Position numbers and translations under genes: made by a program. A stretch of DNA of 64,000 bases from Paenibacillus vietnamensis (GTDB lineage: Bacteria > Bacillota > Bacilli > Paenibacillales > Paenibacillaceae): NCBI RefSeq assembly GCF_020169515.1, contig NZ_JAHMHW010000017.1, forward strand, positions 35,887-99,886. Direction: 5' to 3'. Below, piece after piece: positions 44,398-53,058 of this stretch (position 1 is the stretch's first letter; each line of letters begins with the position of its first letter). Below the pieces are notes generated by a model that was not told where the DNA came from, ran no database searches, and saw nothing but the letters and a program-made list of their open reading frames with translations.

Positions 44398-46101
44398 ATG
44401 AGAACGAAAATCAAGATTTATATCGTACTAGCGGTTATGTTACTGGCGAATATGAATGCTGCAGGCTCCGCTTTCGCTGCCGATCCGTCATCGTTTACCT
44501 TCAGTGCATCCCGTTCCAATGTGCAGACCGGAGAACTGTTTTCTGTAACGGTAGGTGCACAAGGCGTTGATCGGATGGACGGGTTTGAGGTTCGTCTGGA
44601 AGCCGAGATGGAGAAGCTGGAGCTGGTGAGTGCTGTAACGGGTATTCAAGGCGGCTTTACGGTGCCTGCGAAAGTGAATGGCAATGAAATCGTCATGGCA
44701 TTCGCCAAGCTCGGCAGCGCTCCTTCGGAGAACGGCAGCATCATCTTGAGTACGCTGACGTTCAAAGCAAAAGTGAAAGGCGAAGCCATGGTTTCCTTGA
44801 AAACGGTCAAGCTTCTCAATCATGACTTGATAGAGTCTGCTCACACGATTGACAGTACGGTAACCGTGTCAGTCAATGATGCGGCTAATCCTGGCGGCGG
44901 AAATAACGGCAACAACGGAAATAACGGCAATAACGGCGGCGGCGGTCCGATTGTCGTTCAGGCGGACATTGATGCGGACGGTCATGCATCGGCAGCTATT
45001 ACAGATACCGTCATGCAGGCGGCAATCGATAATGCCAAAGGCGGAATTGTGAAAATCCAGATAAAAGCGGTGGAAGGCATCAAGCTGATTACCGTCAACC
45101 TCCCGCTGCAATCGATCGCGGCAGCCGGAAAGGATATTCGGGCCATTGAAATAGATGCAGGACTCGCAACGGTCACTTTGTCCACCGGTCTGTTCAAAAC
45201 GAATAACGGTGCAATGGCTTCCGCTATTGAGCTTGCAATTGCCGAGGCTGATCCTTCGACGCTTCCGGCATCGGCGAGCGGGGTTATCGGCAGCAATCGG
45301 GTATTGGATTTTACGTTGAAAGCCGATGGGTCCAAGATCAGCAGCTTTAACGGGAATGACGTAAAGGTTTCCTACGCCTATGACCTTGAAGCGGGTAAAA
45401 GCGGTGCAAAAGTAGTCGTCTACTATATGAATGACAACGGAAATTTGGAAATCGTGAAAAACGGCAAATACGACGCCGCAACCGGTACCGTAACGTTCCG
45501 TCCCAAGCATTTCAGCAAATACGCGGCAGTCTATCAAGATGTGACCTTTAAGGATATCGCCAGCCTGCCATGGGCACAAGAGAGCATCGAAGCTCTGGCG
45601 GCCAGAGAGGTGATCGACGGAGTTGGAGACGGCAGCTTCAAGCCGAACAGCAGCGTTACGAGAGCGGAATTTATCAAAATTTTGATGCAGGCATTCGATT
45701 TGGCCGATCCCTCTGCCGTATCCTTGCTTAAGGACGTGAAGGCAGGCGCCTGGTACTACAGCTCGATTGCGGCGGCCGAGAAGCTGGGCATCGTCAATGG
45801 AAAGCCAGACGGTACTTTCGGAGTTCATGATCCGATTACGCGTCAAGAGATTGCCGTTATCGTTCACCGGGCGGCCGGCATCATCGGGGCGGATTTAAGC
45901 ACGGAACAGAGCGGCATTCGCTTCAAAGATATGACGTCTGTAGCGCCGTATGCTGCTGAAGCCGTAGAAGCGATGGCCAAAGCAGGTATCGTGAACGGGA
46001 TGGCGGACGGCAGCTTTGAGCCGAAAGGCCAAGCTACCCGGGCGCAGGCGGCGGTTATGATCTACAGGCTGTTCAATCTCAACCTCGTAAGTACGAAGTA
46101 A
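44398..46101 (+). CDS. S-layer-anchored cohesin protein (mini-scaffoldin-like): cohesin + linker + three SLH domains
   Basis: Surface protein of 567 residues. Signal peptide 1-27 (IYIVLAVMLLANMNAAGSAF); a cohesin-like beta-sandwich about 32-160 (SFTFSASRSNVQTGELFSVT, GFEVRLEAEMEKLELVSAVT, LSTLTFKAKVKGEAMVS); an Asn/Gly linker 165-187; a middle domain found before SLH repeats in related proteins (about 190-375); and three SLH domains, about 381-440, 442-500 and 507-566, with TRAE, TRQE and TRAQ motifs that bind pyruvylated cell-wall polymer. The ATG at 44398 follows GGGGGTG. It lies between two rhamnosidases that carry dockerin-like tails, so it is inferred to tether them to the cell wall. It has a single cohesin, unlike large clostridial scaffoldins. 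Confidence 0.88.
   Translation: MRTKIKIYIVLAVMLLANMNAAGSAFAADPSSFTFSASRSNVQTGELFSVTVGAQGVDRMDGFEVRLEAEMEKLELVSAVTGIQGGFTVPAKVNGNEIVMAFAKLGSAPSENGSIILSTLTFKAKVKGEAMVSLKTVKLLNHDLIESAHTIDSTVTVSVNDAANPGGGNNGNNGNNGNNGGGGPIVVQADIDADGHASAAITDTVMQAAIDNAKGGIVKIQIKAVEGIKLITVNLPLQSIAAAGKDIRAIEIDAGLATVTLSTGLFKTNNGAMASAIELAIAEADPSTLPASASGVIGSNRVLDFTLKADGSKISSFNGNDVKVSYAYDLEAGKSGAKVVVYYMNDNGNLEIVKNGKYDAATGTVTFRPKHFSKYAAVYQDVTFKDIASLPWAQESIEALAAREVIDGVGDGSFKPNSSVTRAEFIKILMQAFDLADPSAVSLLKDVKAGAWYYSSIAAAEKLGIVNGKPDGTFGVHDPITRQEIAVIVHRAAGIIGADLSTEQSGIRFKDMTSVAPYAAEAVEAMAKAGIVNGMADGSFEPKGQATRAQAAVMIYRLFNLNLVSTK
44895..44950 (+). repeat. Asn-Gly codon repeat in the scaffold linker
   Basis: Repeats of GGCAATAACGG-type triplets encode GNNGNNGNNGNNGGGG. 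This is a flexible inter-domain linker whose length can change by replication slippage. Confidence 0.8.
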
Positions 46102-46134
46102 CGGCTCTCCTATCAAAAAGCAAAGGAGCAGAAT

Positions 46135-49100
46135 ATGAGGAACCTAAATTTGAGGCTCGTTCATAAACGTTCTATTAAAATCAAAACCGTCTATTCGGTA
46201 TTATTGATCGTTTCTATGCTTGCCGGTTTATTTTCCGGGATTGCTTCGGCCGCTCCGGCGGCTGAAGAGACGAAGGTTTCCAGACTTAAAGTTGAAAGCG
46301 CAATCAATCCAATCGGGATCGATGCCGATGCCCCCCGGTTCAGCTGGATTATGGAATCCGGCGTCCGGGGACAGAAACAATCGGCCTATCAAGTGATCGT
46401 CTCTTCCAGCCCGGCTAACCTTGAAGCAGGAACCGGGGACGTTTGGGACAGCGGCAGAATCGAGTCGGACGTATCAAATCATGTGGAGTACGAGGGAGAG
46501 ACTCTGGCTGCGGCGACCCGGTATTATTGGACGGTTAATGTCTGGGACAAAGACGGGGAGCTGATTCAGCCTTCCGGGCAGGCGTGGTTCGAGACCGGAT
46601 TAATGGGAACGGGCTGGTCGGGAGCCGAGTGGATCGGCGCGCCGGAGCTTCAACTGGATGCGGAATCCATGCCGGTGTTTAATATCGAATACGATATTCA
46701 GATTCCTGACGGCAGCACGAAAGCAAGCTTTATATTCGGCGCCAACGATCCGCGGCTTGGGAATGCGAATAAGAACAACTACAGCATTGCAGGCGAAAAC
46801 TATATCAAGTACGAATTGGACTTGAGCGAGCTTGCGGCGGGTACAGGGGCGGCCAAGCTTAACGTTTACCGCAAAGGCTACGGGCCGGAGAAGGGCATCG
46901 GCAATCTGGACGAATCGGCTCCGATTGCATCGGGAACGATCGGATCGATTACGGAGGCAAACCTGCGTAACAAGCATCATGTCCTTATTAGCGTAAGCGG
47001 CAACGCGGCGGCAACGACGGTGAACGATACCGCTGTACCGATGAGCCGGACGGCCTACCCGGCTGAAGCGGCCAACAACCGCCTGACGCTTAATCCGCTA
47101 AATGCGGTTCAGGATGTGCCGACGTATCCCCGGCTGAATGAAATCGGCTTCTCCGCGGATGCCGGCCAGACGGCTGCGATCAGCAATATGAAGATCAGCA
47201 ACGTCAGAGCCCCGAAAGCGGTCGTATTCGAAGAAACGGTTGGCGAACAATATGACGGCATCTTCAAAAATGCGGTAGACGGCACTCTTGTAAAAGCAGA
47301 AAATGGCGGTTTCACGATTTCCGGCGGCAGTGAAGGCCTGCTTGTCTATCGAAATCCGAGCCACACTTCCACTCCTATGCTGAGGACCGAATTTACGGCA
47401 GCCAAAGAAATCGCGAACGCCAGGCTTTATGCGACAGCGCGCGGCATTTATGAATTTCATATCAACGGCGAAAGGGTAGGAGAGGATTATTTTAATCCGG
47501 GCCACACCCAATACAACAAGCGTCTGATGTATCAGACCTACGATATTACGGATTTGCTGCAGTCCGGTGAGAACGCCGTAGGCGTCATGCTCGCCTCGGG
47601 CTTCTGGAGCGACCAGATGACCTTCAACCTGTCGAACTACAATTATTATGGAGACCGTCCGTCGTTGTATGCGAAGCTTGTCCTTACTTATGCGGACGGC
47701 ACGAGCGAGACGATCGTGACGGACCCGGACAGCTGGAAGTATTTTGGCGAAGGTCCGGTCACTTATGCAGGGTTGTTTAACGGAGAAAATTATGACGCAG
47801 CACGCGAGGAAGCGGTCCAGGGCTGGAATGAAGCTGGCTTCGATGACAGCGGCTGGACATCATCGGCAATTATTACGCCGCTTCCGGAATTTGCGAACCC
47901 GGAAATTGTCTCCCAGGTCGGGGACAATGTTAAAGTGTTTGAAGAGCTGACGGCCAAATCCGTAAGCAATCCGCGCGAAGGCGTGTACGTGTACGATATG
48001 GGAGTTAATATGGTCGGCGTGCCGCAGATTCAACTGACAGGCGAAAGAGGCCGGGTCGTCGAGATGCGGACGGCCGAGATGCTGTACCCCGATTTGCCGG
48101 AATACCGGAATATGAACGGGGCGAGCATGGTAGGTATGATTTTGACGGAAAATATGAGAGCGGCGCTCACCGATGACCGGTATACGCTGAAAGGCGATCC
48201 GGACGGCGAGACGTACCGGCCCCGTTTTACCTTCCACGGGTACCGTTATCTTGAAATTACCGGCCTGGAGGCACCGCTGCCGCTGGAGAACGTGAAAGGG
48301 ATTGTTCTGTCCTCGATTACGGAATTAACGGGCAGCTATGAAACGTCGAATCCGCTTATCAATCAGCTGTACAAAAATATTACCCGCGGACAAATTGGCA
48401 ATTTTCTGAGCATTCCGACGGATACGCCTGCCCGCGACGAGAGAATGGGCTGGGCGGGAGATGCGCAGGTGTTCGTGCGGACGGCTGTTTTTAACGCCGA
48501 CGTTCAGCAATTTTTTGAGAGATATACCGAGATTCTCAGAGACAGCCAGGCACAGAACGGCGGATTTCCGATCTACGCTCCATCGTTTAATATCAATCCG
48601 GCGAGTGGAGGTTGGCTGGTTTGGGGAGCGGCGGGCATGATCGTTCCTTGGGAAACTTACCAGCAGTATGGAGATACCCGATTGCTGGAGGAGCACTACG
48701 CTTCAATGAAGAAATATGTAGACGGCTATAGAAACGGCGGGAAAATGAGCGGGCGGCAGTATTTGACCTCCTCAGGAGGCCTGTCGGATCACCTTTCTCT
48801 GGTCACTACGGATGGACCGCTTCTGATCAACGCGACCTACGCGTATACCGTCAAGCTGCTGTCGAAAGCGGCCGAGGCGATTGGAGAAACGGAAGACGCT
48901 CTATTCTATCAGCAGCTGTTTGATAATATCAAGAGTGAATGGAACGGCGTATTTGTCGACCCTGAAACGCATAAAACGAGAAACGCGGCAGGTGCGGTGC
49001 AGGATACGCAGACCTCGTACTCGCTTCCATTAGCGTACGGCGTGTTTGCAGAAGAGCATGTTCCTCATGCCGCTGCGCGTCTGGCGGAAGTAACGAGGGA

Positions 49101-50289
49101 ATCGGATTATATCATTACGACCGGCTTCATCGGAACGGCTCCAATGAATCCCGCTTTGTCCGAAAACGGGTATATCGAGGATGCCTATAAGCTGCTAGAA
49201 TCTACCAAGTATCCGTCCTGGCTGTATCCGGTAGTGAACGGCTCCACCTCGATCTGGGAGCGGTGGAACTCGTACACCCATGAGAACGGATTCGGCGGCA
49301 ATAACGGGATGAACTCCTTCAACCATTACGCATTGGGAGCAGTAGGAAGCTGGATGTACAACTATTCTCTCGGTATTCAGCGCGATGACAATCATCCGGG
49401 ATTCAAGCATTTTATTCTTCAGCCGATGTACGGCGGAAATGTGACCTATGCGAAGGGCGAATACGATTCCGTTCACGGTGTCATTGAGAGCAGCTGGAAA
49501 CTGACCGGCAACAAAAAAGTTTTCAGCTATGAGGCTGTCGTTCCTGCAAACACAACGGCTACGCTGTACATTCCGGCCGTATCGGCCACTCAGGTGACCG
49601 AAAGCGGGAAGCCTGCCGCCGGAGCGTCCGGAATCCGGTTTGTAGAATATAAGAACGGCAAAGCCGTTTACGAGCTTCAATCCGGAAGCTATCGATTCAG
49701 GTCCGTTTTGGATTATACCGGCAAAGCGAGCTTGAAGGGGCCGAACCGGGCGGGCGAGAACGATACGATCGGCTTCACTTACCGGCTCGATGGCGTAGAT
49801 CAAATATCGGCTCAGGATCTTACGATCCGTTACGACCAGGAGCGTTTCGAGTTTGTTGGGGCCGAATCGCTGGTCGAAGGAACGGAAGTGGAAGAAACCG
49901 TATCCTCCGCAGGCACGGTGAGATTGCTGCTTGCGAGCCTCGGGGCCGGTCATTCCATCAGCGGGGACGCGGATGTGCTGAAGCTGACGTTTAAATCAAA
50001 GGTTAAAACCGGAACAGGTACGATTGAACTAGCCGATGTAAAATTGTCCGACGGCAGCGGCGAGGTTTACCAGTCGGAGGCGGAAGGAAAATCCGTGACT
50101 TTGGATCCAGCCATCCTCAATACCGTCAAAGGCTACGATATTGGAGACCTCGGCGTTATCGCCTATCATTACGGCAAGACGGCGGCAAGCGGCGACTGGG
50201 ATGCCGTCAATAAGGCGGACCTTAACGGCGACGGCGATATCGGGCTTTGGGACCTTGGTTATATTTCGAGAAAAGTACTGAATTCTTAA
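46135..50289 (+). CDS. Secreted GH78 alpha-L-rhamnosidase B with C-terminal cohesin-like and dockerin-like modules
   Basis: Extracellular enzyme of 1,384 residues, paralogue of rhamnosidase A. A signal peptide (TVYSVLLIVSMLAGLFSGIA) is followed by an FN3-like domain, an inserted beta-sandwich with PDGSTKASFIFGANDPRLG, the rhamnosidase N domain, and the catalytic barrel with DTPARDERMGWAGD (Asp763, Glu769, Asp776). A C-terminal beta domain, a cohesin-like module (about 1191-1322) and a dockerin-like tail (about 1330-1384) with calcium loop DLNGDGDIGLWD complete it. The tail resembles that of enzyme A closely while the catalytic parts differ more, suggesting different bond or aglycone preference. 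AAAGGAG precedes the ATG. A strong terminator follows, ending an apparent 15-kb unit from 35358. Confidence 0.92.
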   Translation: MRNLNLRLVHKRSIKIKTVYSVLLIVSMLAGLFSGIASAAPAAEETKVSRLKVESAINPIGIDADAPRFSWIMESGVRGQKQSAYQVIVSSSPANLEAGTGDVWDSGRIESDVSNHVEYEGETLAAATRYYWTVNVWDKDGELIQPSGQAWFETGLMGTGWSGAEWIGAPELQLDAESMPVFNIEYDIQIPDGSTKASFIFGANDPRLGNANKNNYSIAGENYIKYELDLSELAAGTGAAKLNVYRKGYGPEKGIGNLDESAPIASGTIGSITEANLRNKHHVLISVSGNAAATTVNDTAVPMSRTAYPAEAANNRLTLNPLNAVQDVPTYPRLNEIGFSADAGQTAAISNMKISNVRAPKAVVFEETVGEQYDGIFKNAVDGTLVKAENGGFTISGGSEGLLVYRNPSHTSTPMLRTEFTAAKEIANARLYATARGIYEFHINGERVGEDYFNPGHTQYNKRLMYQTYDITDLLQSGENAVGVMLASGFWSDQMTFNLSNYNYYGDRPSLYAKLVLTYADGTSETIVTDPDSWKYFGEGPVTYAGLFNGENYDAAREEAVQGWNEAGFDDSGWTSSAIITPLPEFANPEIVSQVGDNVKVFEELTAKSVSNPREGVYVYDMGVNMVGVPQIQLTGERGRVVEMRTAEMLYPDLPEYRNMNGASMVGMILTENMRAALTDDRYTLKGDPDGETYRPRFTFHGYRYLEITGLEAPLPLENVKGIVLSSITELTGSYETSNPLINQLYKNITRGQIGNFLSIPTDTPARDERMGWAGDAQVFVRTAVFNADVQQFFERYTEILRDSQAQNGGFPIYAPSFNINPASGGWLVWGAAGMIVPWETYQQYGDTRLLEEHYASMKKYVDGYRNGGKMSGRQYLTSSGGLSDHLSLVTTDGPLLINATYAYTVKLLSKAAEAIGETEDALFYQQLFDNIKSEWNGVFVDPETHKTRNAAGAVQDTQTSYSLPLAYGVFAEEHVPHAAARLAEVTRESDYIITTGFIGTAPMNPALSENGYIEDAYKLLESTKYPSWLYPVVNGSTSIWERWNSYTHENGFGGNNGMNSFNHYALGAVGSWMYNYSLGIQRDDNHPGFKHFILQPMYGGNVTYAKGEYDSVHGVIESSWKLTGNKKVFSYEAVVPANTTATLYIPAVSATQVTESGKPAAGASGIRFVEYKNGKAVYELQSGSYRFRSVLDYTGKASLKGPNRAGENDTIGFTYRLDGVDQISAQDLTIRYDQERFEFVGAESLVEGTEVEETVSSAGTVRLLLASLGAGHSISGDADVLKLTFKSKVKTGTGTIELADVKLSDGSGEVYQSEAEGKSVTLDPAILNTVKGYDIGDLGVIAYHYGKTAASGDWDAVNKADLNGDGDIGLWDLGYISRKVLNS

Positions 50290-50303
50290 TAAAATAATGG
50301 CGG

Positions 50304-50349
50304 GCCGGATAGTTATCGAATAATCTTCGATGAATATCCGGCTTTTTTT
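50304..50349 (+). terminator. Intrinsic terminator of the rhamnosidase operon
   Basis: GCCGGATA / TATCCGGC stem with a long A/T-rich loop and seven T residues. Confidence 0.88.
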
Positions 50350-50462
50350 CGCGAAAAAACAGAAGGAATCTCGTTCCAATCTCCTAATTACATCCAGGTA
50401 GTTGCAAAGCTACAATGGGGTGGCGGGCAACGATCTCATGGAGAGAGGAGCAGACAGGCCGC

Positions 50463-51227
50463 ATGACCAGCATCTACGGAAAGCAAACCGAGACATTCCG
50501 GTTTACGGCGAAGGATGAACCGGGAAGAGCTTACAAGGCTTGCGTGAGCCTTTGCCGGATTCCGATGATTGAAACGTATAACGAGATCGTAAACGAGCTG
50601 CAGCCGCCGGAAATGGACTATTACCGGACGCTGAGGGCGGAGAGAAGGCAGCGAAGCTACTTGCTGGGCAGGTATACGGCAAAGCGGGCGTCGGCGTTGT
50701 GGCTGGGCGAGGAGGATGCGGATAAAATTGTGATCGACCGGGGCATTTTTACCCAGCCGATCGTCGTGCATGCCGGCAGCGCGAACATCCAGGTAAGCAT
50801 TACGCATTGCGGCGACATCGGGATTTCCATCGCATTTCCTGAGGCGATGCCGCTCGGCATCGATTTGGAGAAGGCGGACCCCCGCCAAAGCCGGTCGCTG
50901 GAAGCGCATATGACGGCAGGCGAGCTGGAAGCGGTGCGGGAGCTGCCGTATGACGGGCCTGCGAAGCTCATGGTGCTGTGGACGGCTAAGGAGGCGCTGT
51001 CGAAAATATTAAAAACCGGCCTGCTCATCCGGTTCGAGCTGCTGGAGCTTCAGGTCTGCGAAGCAAGAGAAGGGTTCATTCTCTGCTCCTATGAAGGCTT
51101 TCCCCAATACCGGGCCGTGTCCTTCGTGATCGGGGAATTCGTCTGCTCGGTCGCCTATCCTGCGCGGGCGATCATCCCGGACGAGGACTGGCTGTGCTTC
51201 CGGAGACGCCTTGAGAAATATATTTGA
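50463..51227 (+). CDS. Sfp-type 4'-phosphopantetheinyl transferase
   Basis: Enzyme of about 254 residues that loads the phosphopantetheine arm of CoA onto carrier-protein serines. Both family motifs are present: PLGIDLEKADPRQSR (magnesium site) and LWTAKEALSKILKTGL. Upstream RSYLLGRYTAKRASALWLG is also typical of Sfp. The start is uncertain: I prefer the ATG at 50463 with AGAGGAG 12 bases upstream; an in-frame ATG at 50415 has no ribosome site. It stands at the head of a locus encoding a separate acyl carrier protein and an ACP-containing polyketide synthase, its likely clients. Confidence 0.88.
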   Translation: MTSIYGKQTETFRFTAKDEPGRAYKACVSLCRIPMIETYNEIVNELQPPEMDYYRTLRAERRQRSYLLGRYTAKRASALWLGEEDADKIVIDRGIFTQPIVVHAGSANIQVSITHCGDIGISIAFPEAMPLGIDLEKADPRQSRSLEAHMTAGELEAVRELPYDGPAKLMVLWTAKEALSKILKTGLLIRFELLELQVCEAREGFILCSYEGFPQYRAVSFVIGEFVCSVAYPARAIIPDEDWLCFRRRLEKYI

Positions 51228-51247
51228 ATATACTTTTTATGTAAATA

Positions 51248-51277
51248 TTGACATTCTGCAAAATCGGTGCATACAAT
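51248..51277 (+). promoter_or_regulatory. Strong sigma-A promoter before the 41-residue peptide gene
   Basis: Perfect TTGACA at 51248 and TACAAT at 51272, 18 bases apart, placing the transcript start about 38 bases before the ATG at 51322. Confidence 0.8.
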
Positions 51278-51321
51278 TTAGTTAGAGATCGAAATATTAG
51301 GAAGGAAAGGAGGTGATATCG

Positions 51322-51447
51322 ATGAAATCATGTTCGGTTAACCGGAACGGGACGATCCAGAAACCCAAATTTTTCGGATGCATGATCTGCTACGTCGGCG
51401 GCTGGATCTGGTTCGGCGTGCAGAAGCTGAAGTCGCTGAGAAGTTGA
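51322..51447 (+). CDS. Small hydrophobic 41-residue peptide, unknown function
   Basis: Short gene with near-ideal expression signals: consensus promoter 45 bases upstream and AAGGAGGTGATATCG directly before the ATG. The peptide starts basic and polar (MKSCSVNRNGTIQKPK), then has a hydrophobic aromatic stretch (FFGCMICYVGGWIWFGV) and a basic end (QKLKSLRS), with cysteines at 4, 20 and 23. It could be a small membrane peptide, a regulator or a secreted peptide precursor. I recognise no family. It lies between the phosphopantetheinyl transferase and a MarR gene. Confidence 0.6.
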   Translation: MKSCSVNRNGTIQKPKFFGCMICYVGGWIWFGVQKLKSLRS

Positions 51448-51554
51448 AGTTAACGCAAGCCGCCGCGGTCCGCCCGTCCGGTCATACCAACCGAAGCAGC
51501 GATCGTGTATAATGGTGAGATACGGACTAACATTGGGCGAATGAGGGTGAAGGG

Positions 51555-51983
51555 ATGAATTCGACGCTGCACGGCTCCATCGGTTTCTGGTTCAAGAAAA
51601 ATTACCGGAACGTATGCAATTTTCTGGACCAGCGGTTGGCGGAACACAACGTAACGAACTCGCAGCTGGGCGTGTTGATCATTTTGTGGGAGAAGGAAGG
51701 CCTTACGCAGAAGGATATGGTTCAGACATTAGGCATTCAGCCTGCTTCGATGACCTTTCTGCTAAGAGGGCTTGAAGAAAAAAAATTGATCAGGCGCGAG
51801 CAGGATAAGCAGGATACGAGAATTAACCGCATTTATCTGACCGAGAAAGGCTTGTCCTTGAAGGAGCCATGCCTTGCTATCGTGGAAGAGGGAGAAGCGA
51901 TCGTGCGCCAAGGGTTCTCGAAGGAGGAGATTGCTTTGTTTCTATCCTGGATGAAGCGGGCGGAGAACAACTTTAATAAATAG
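51555..51983 (+). CDS. MarR-family transcriptional regulator
   Basis: Winged-helix regulator of 142 residues: LTQKDMVQTLGIQPASMTFL is the helix-turn-helix and REQDKQDTRINRIYLTEKG the wing. AGGGTGAAGGG precedes the ATG at 51555, and a TATAAT without a good -35 lies at 51508. A terminator follows at 52059, after which a separate promoter drives the AhpD-like gene. It may control that promoter and the efflux pump at 53059; inducer unknown. Confidence 0.88.
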   Translation: MNSTLHGSIGFWFKKNYRNVCNFLDQRLAEHNVTNSQLGVLIILWEKEGLTQKDMVQTLGIQPASMTFLLRGLEEKKLIRREQDKQDTRINRIYLTEKGLSLKEPCLAIVEEGEAIVRQGFSKEEIALFLSWMKRAENNFNK

Positions 51984-52058
51984 CGGCAAGCTGCTGTTTA
52001 TTTTAAGTTAATAGTTATATATCTAATTATTTACGAAAACTTATTGTTTAAGTATTTA

Positions 52059-52109
52059 ACCTCTTATGTTTAAGGGAATGCTTACATTCCTTGAAATAAG
52101 AGGTTTTTT
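52059..52109 (+). terminator. Intrinsic terminator of the MarR gene
   Basis: AACCTCTTAT / ATAAGAGGTT outer stem with an inner GGAATG/CATTCC stem and a T run. Confidence 0.9.
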
Positions 52110-52138
52110 CCTATTCGGATAGTTAGATATAAAACATA

Positions 52139-52167
52139 TTGACAGCCAAATTTTGCTTTGATATCAT
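52139..52167 (+). promoter_or_regulatory. Sigma-A promoter of the AhpD-like gene
   Basis: TTGACA at 52139 and TATCAT at 52162, 17 bases apart. TAGTTAGATATAA overlapping the -35 and TTATATATCTAATTA about 110 bases upstream are in opposite orientation and may be MarR sites. Confidence 0.75.
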
Positions 52168-52203
52168 AACGAATGAAAGTAGAAGAAATGGAGGAATGTG
52201 GTA

Positions 52204-52887
52204 ATGAGTACAAATCATTCAAGCTCCTTGTACGATCGTAAAAACTTGGCCCGGGTGCCGGAGTTATCGAAGCTGGTGCCTGAAGGGTCCAAGGCGTTTT
52301 TTCAGTTTATGGGAGAAGCGTTCAGCGAGAAAGCCATTTCTTCCCGTACGAAAGAGCTGATCGCAGTAGCCGTCACCCATGTTACCGGCTGTCCTTATTG
52401 CATCGACGTCCATACCGGAAAGTTCAAGAAGCTGGAAGGCTCTCCGGAGGAGATCGTCGAAGCGATCCTGGTTGCCGGCGCCGTCAACGCGGAAACGGTG
52501 CTTTACCACAGCGTGAATTCCTGGAATTCGTTCCATGAGAAAGCGGACGGCGAGCTGTACAGGCTGGATAACCTGGAGCTGATGGAGCTGGTGGAGGACA
52601 TGAAACCTGAGGCGTTCGAGGCATTCGGTCAATTTCAGGCTTCGGCAATGGCTTCCGGCGCGATCGACAGCAAGACGAAGGAGCTGATTGCAGTTGTCAT
52701 CTCCCACGTCAACGGCTGCGCTTACAGCATCGAGGTCCATACGAAGAAGTTCAAGCAGCTCGGCGGGACACAGGAAGAGCTTGTCGAAGGGCTGCTCGTA
52801 GGAGGGGTCGCGAACGCCGGATACGTGCTGACACACGGAATTAACGCCTTGAACGCGTATGATTTCGAGGCGGCGCCGAGCCGATAA
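52204..52887 (+). CDS. Tandem AhpD/carboxymuconolactone decarboxylase-like protein
   Basis: Protein of 227 residues with two CMD/AhpD repeats. The first (about 20-110) holds a redox CxxC motif CPYCIDVH (Cys63, Cys66), as in alkylhydroperoxidase AhpD; the second (about 130-215) has CAYSIEVH, with Ser175 replacing the second cysteine. One half is therefore probably redox-active and the other structural. I choose the ATG at 52204, 9 bases after GGAGG. It has its own promoter and may detoxify peroxides; it could also be under the upstream MarR. The gap to 53059 holds one small membrane peptide. Confidence 0.85.
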   Translation: MSTNHSSSLYDRKNLARVPELSKLVPEGSKAFFQFMGEAFSEKAISSRTKELIAVAVTHVTGCPYCIDVHTGKFKKLEGSPEEIVEAILVAGAVNAETVLYHSVNSWNSFHEKADGELYRLDNLELMELVEDMKPEAFEAFGQFQASAMASGAIDSKTKELIAVVISHVNGCAYSIEVHTKKFKQLGGTQEELVEGLLVGGVANAGYVLTHGINALNAYDFEAAPSR

Positions 52888-52924
52888 GGCAATTAACGCT
52901 TAGGGCAGAGGAGGGATATTGATT

Positions 52925-53020
52925 ATGAATACGACGCTGGCAATCGTTCTGGGCTGCGTTCTCGTATGCTGCTGCGTGCTCGTGGTGGCGAATTTCGCCC
53001 GTAAGCGGCGGAACAGATAA
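52925..53020 (+). CDS. 31-residue single-pass membrane peptide
   Basis: Short gene behind GAGGAGGG (9 bases from the ATG). The product starts MNTTLAIVLGCVLVCCCVLV, one TM helix with four cysteines, and ends in a basic FARKRRNR tail that would stay inside the cell. It lies 38 bases before the MFS exporter and could be a small accessory subunit. No known family. Confidence 0.5.
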   Translation: MNTTLAIVLGCVLVCCCVLVVANFARKRRNR

Positions 53021-53058
53021 AGGGTGCTTAAGCCCATGTAACGGAAAGCGGGTGCCGG

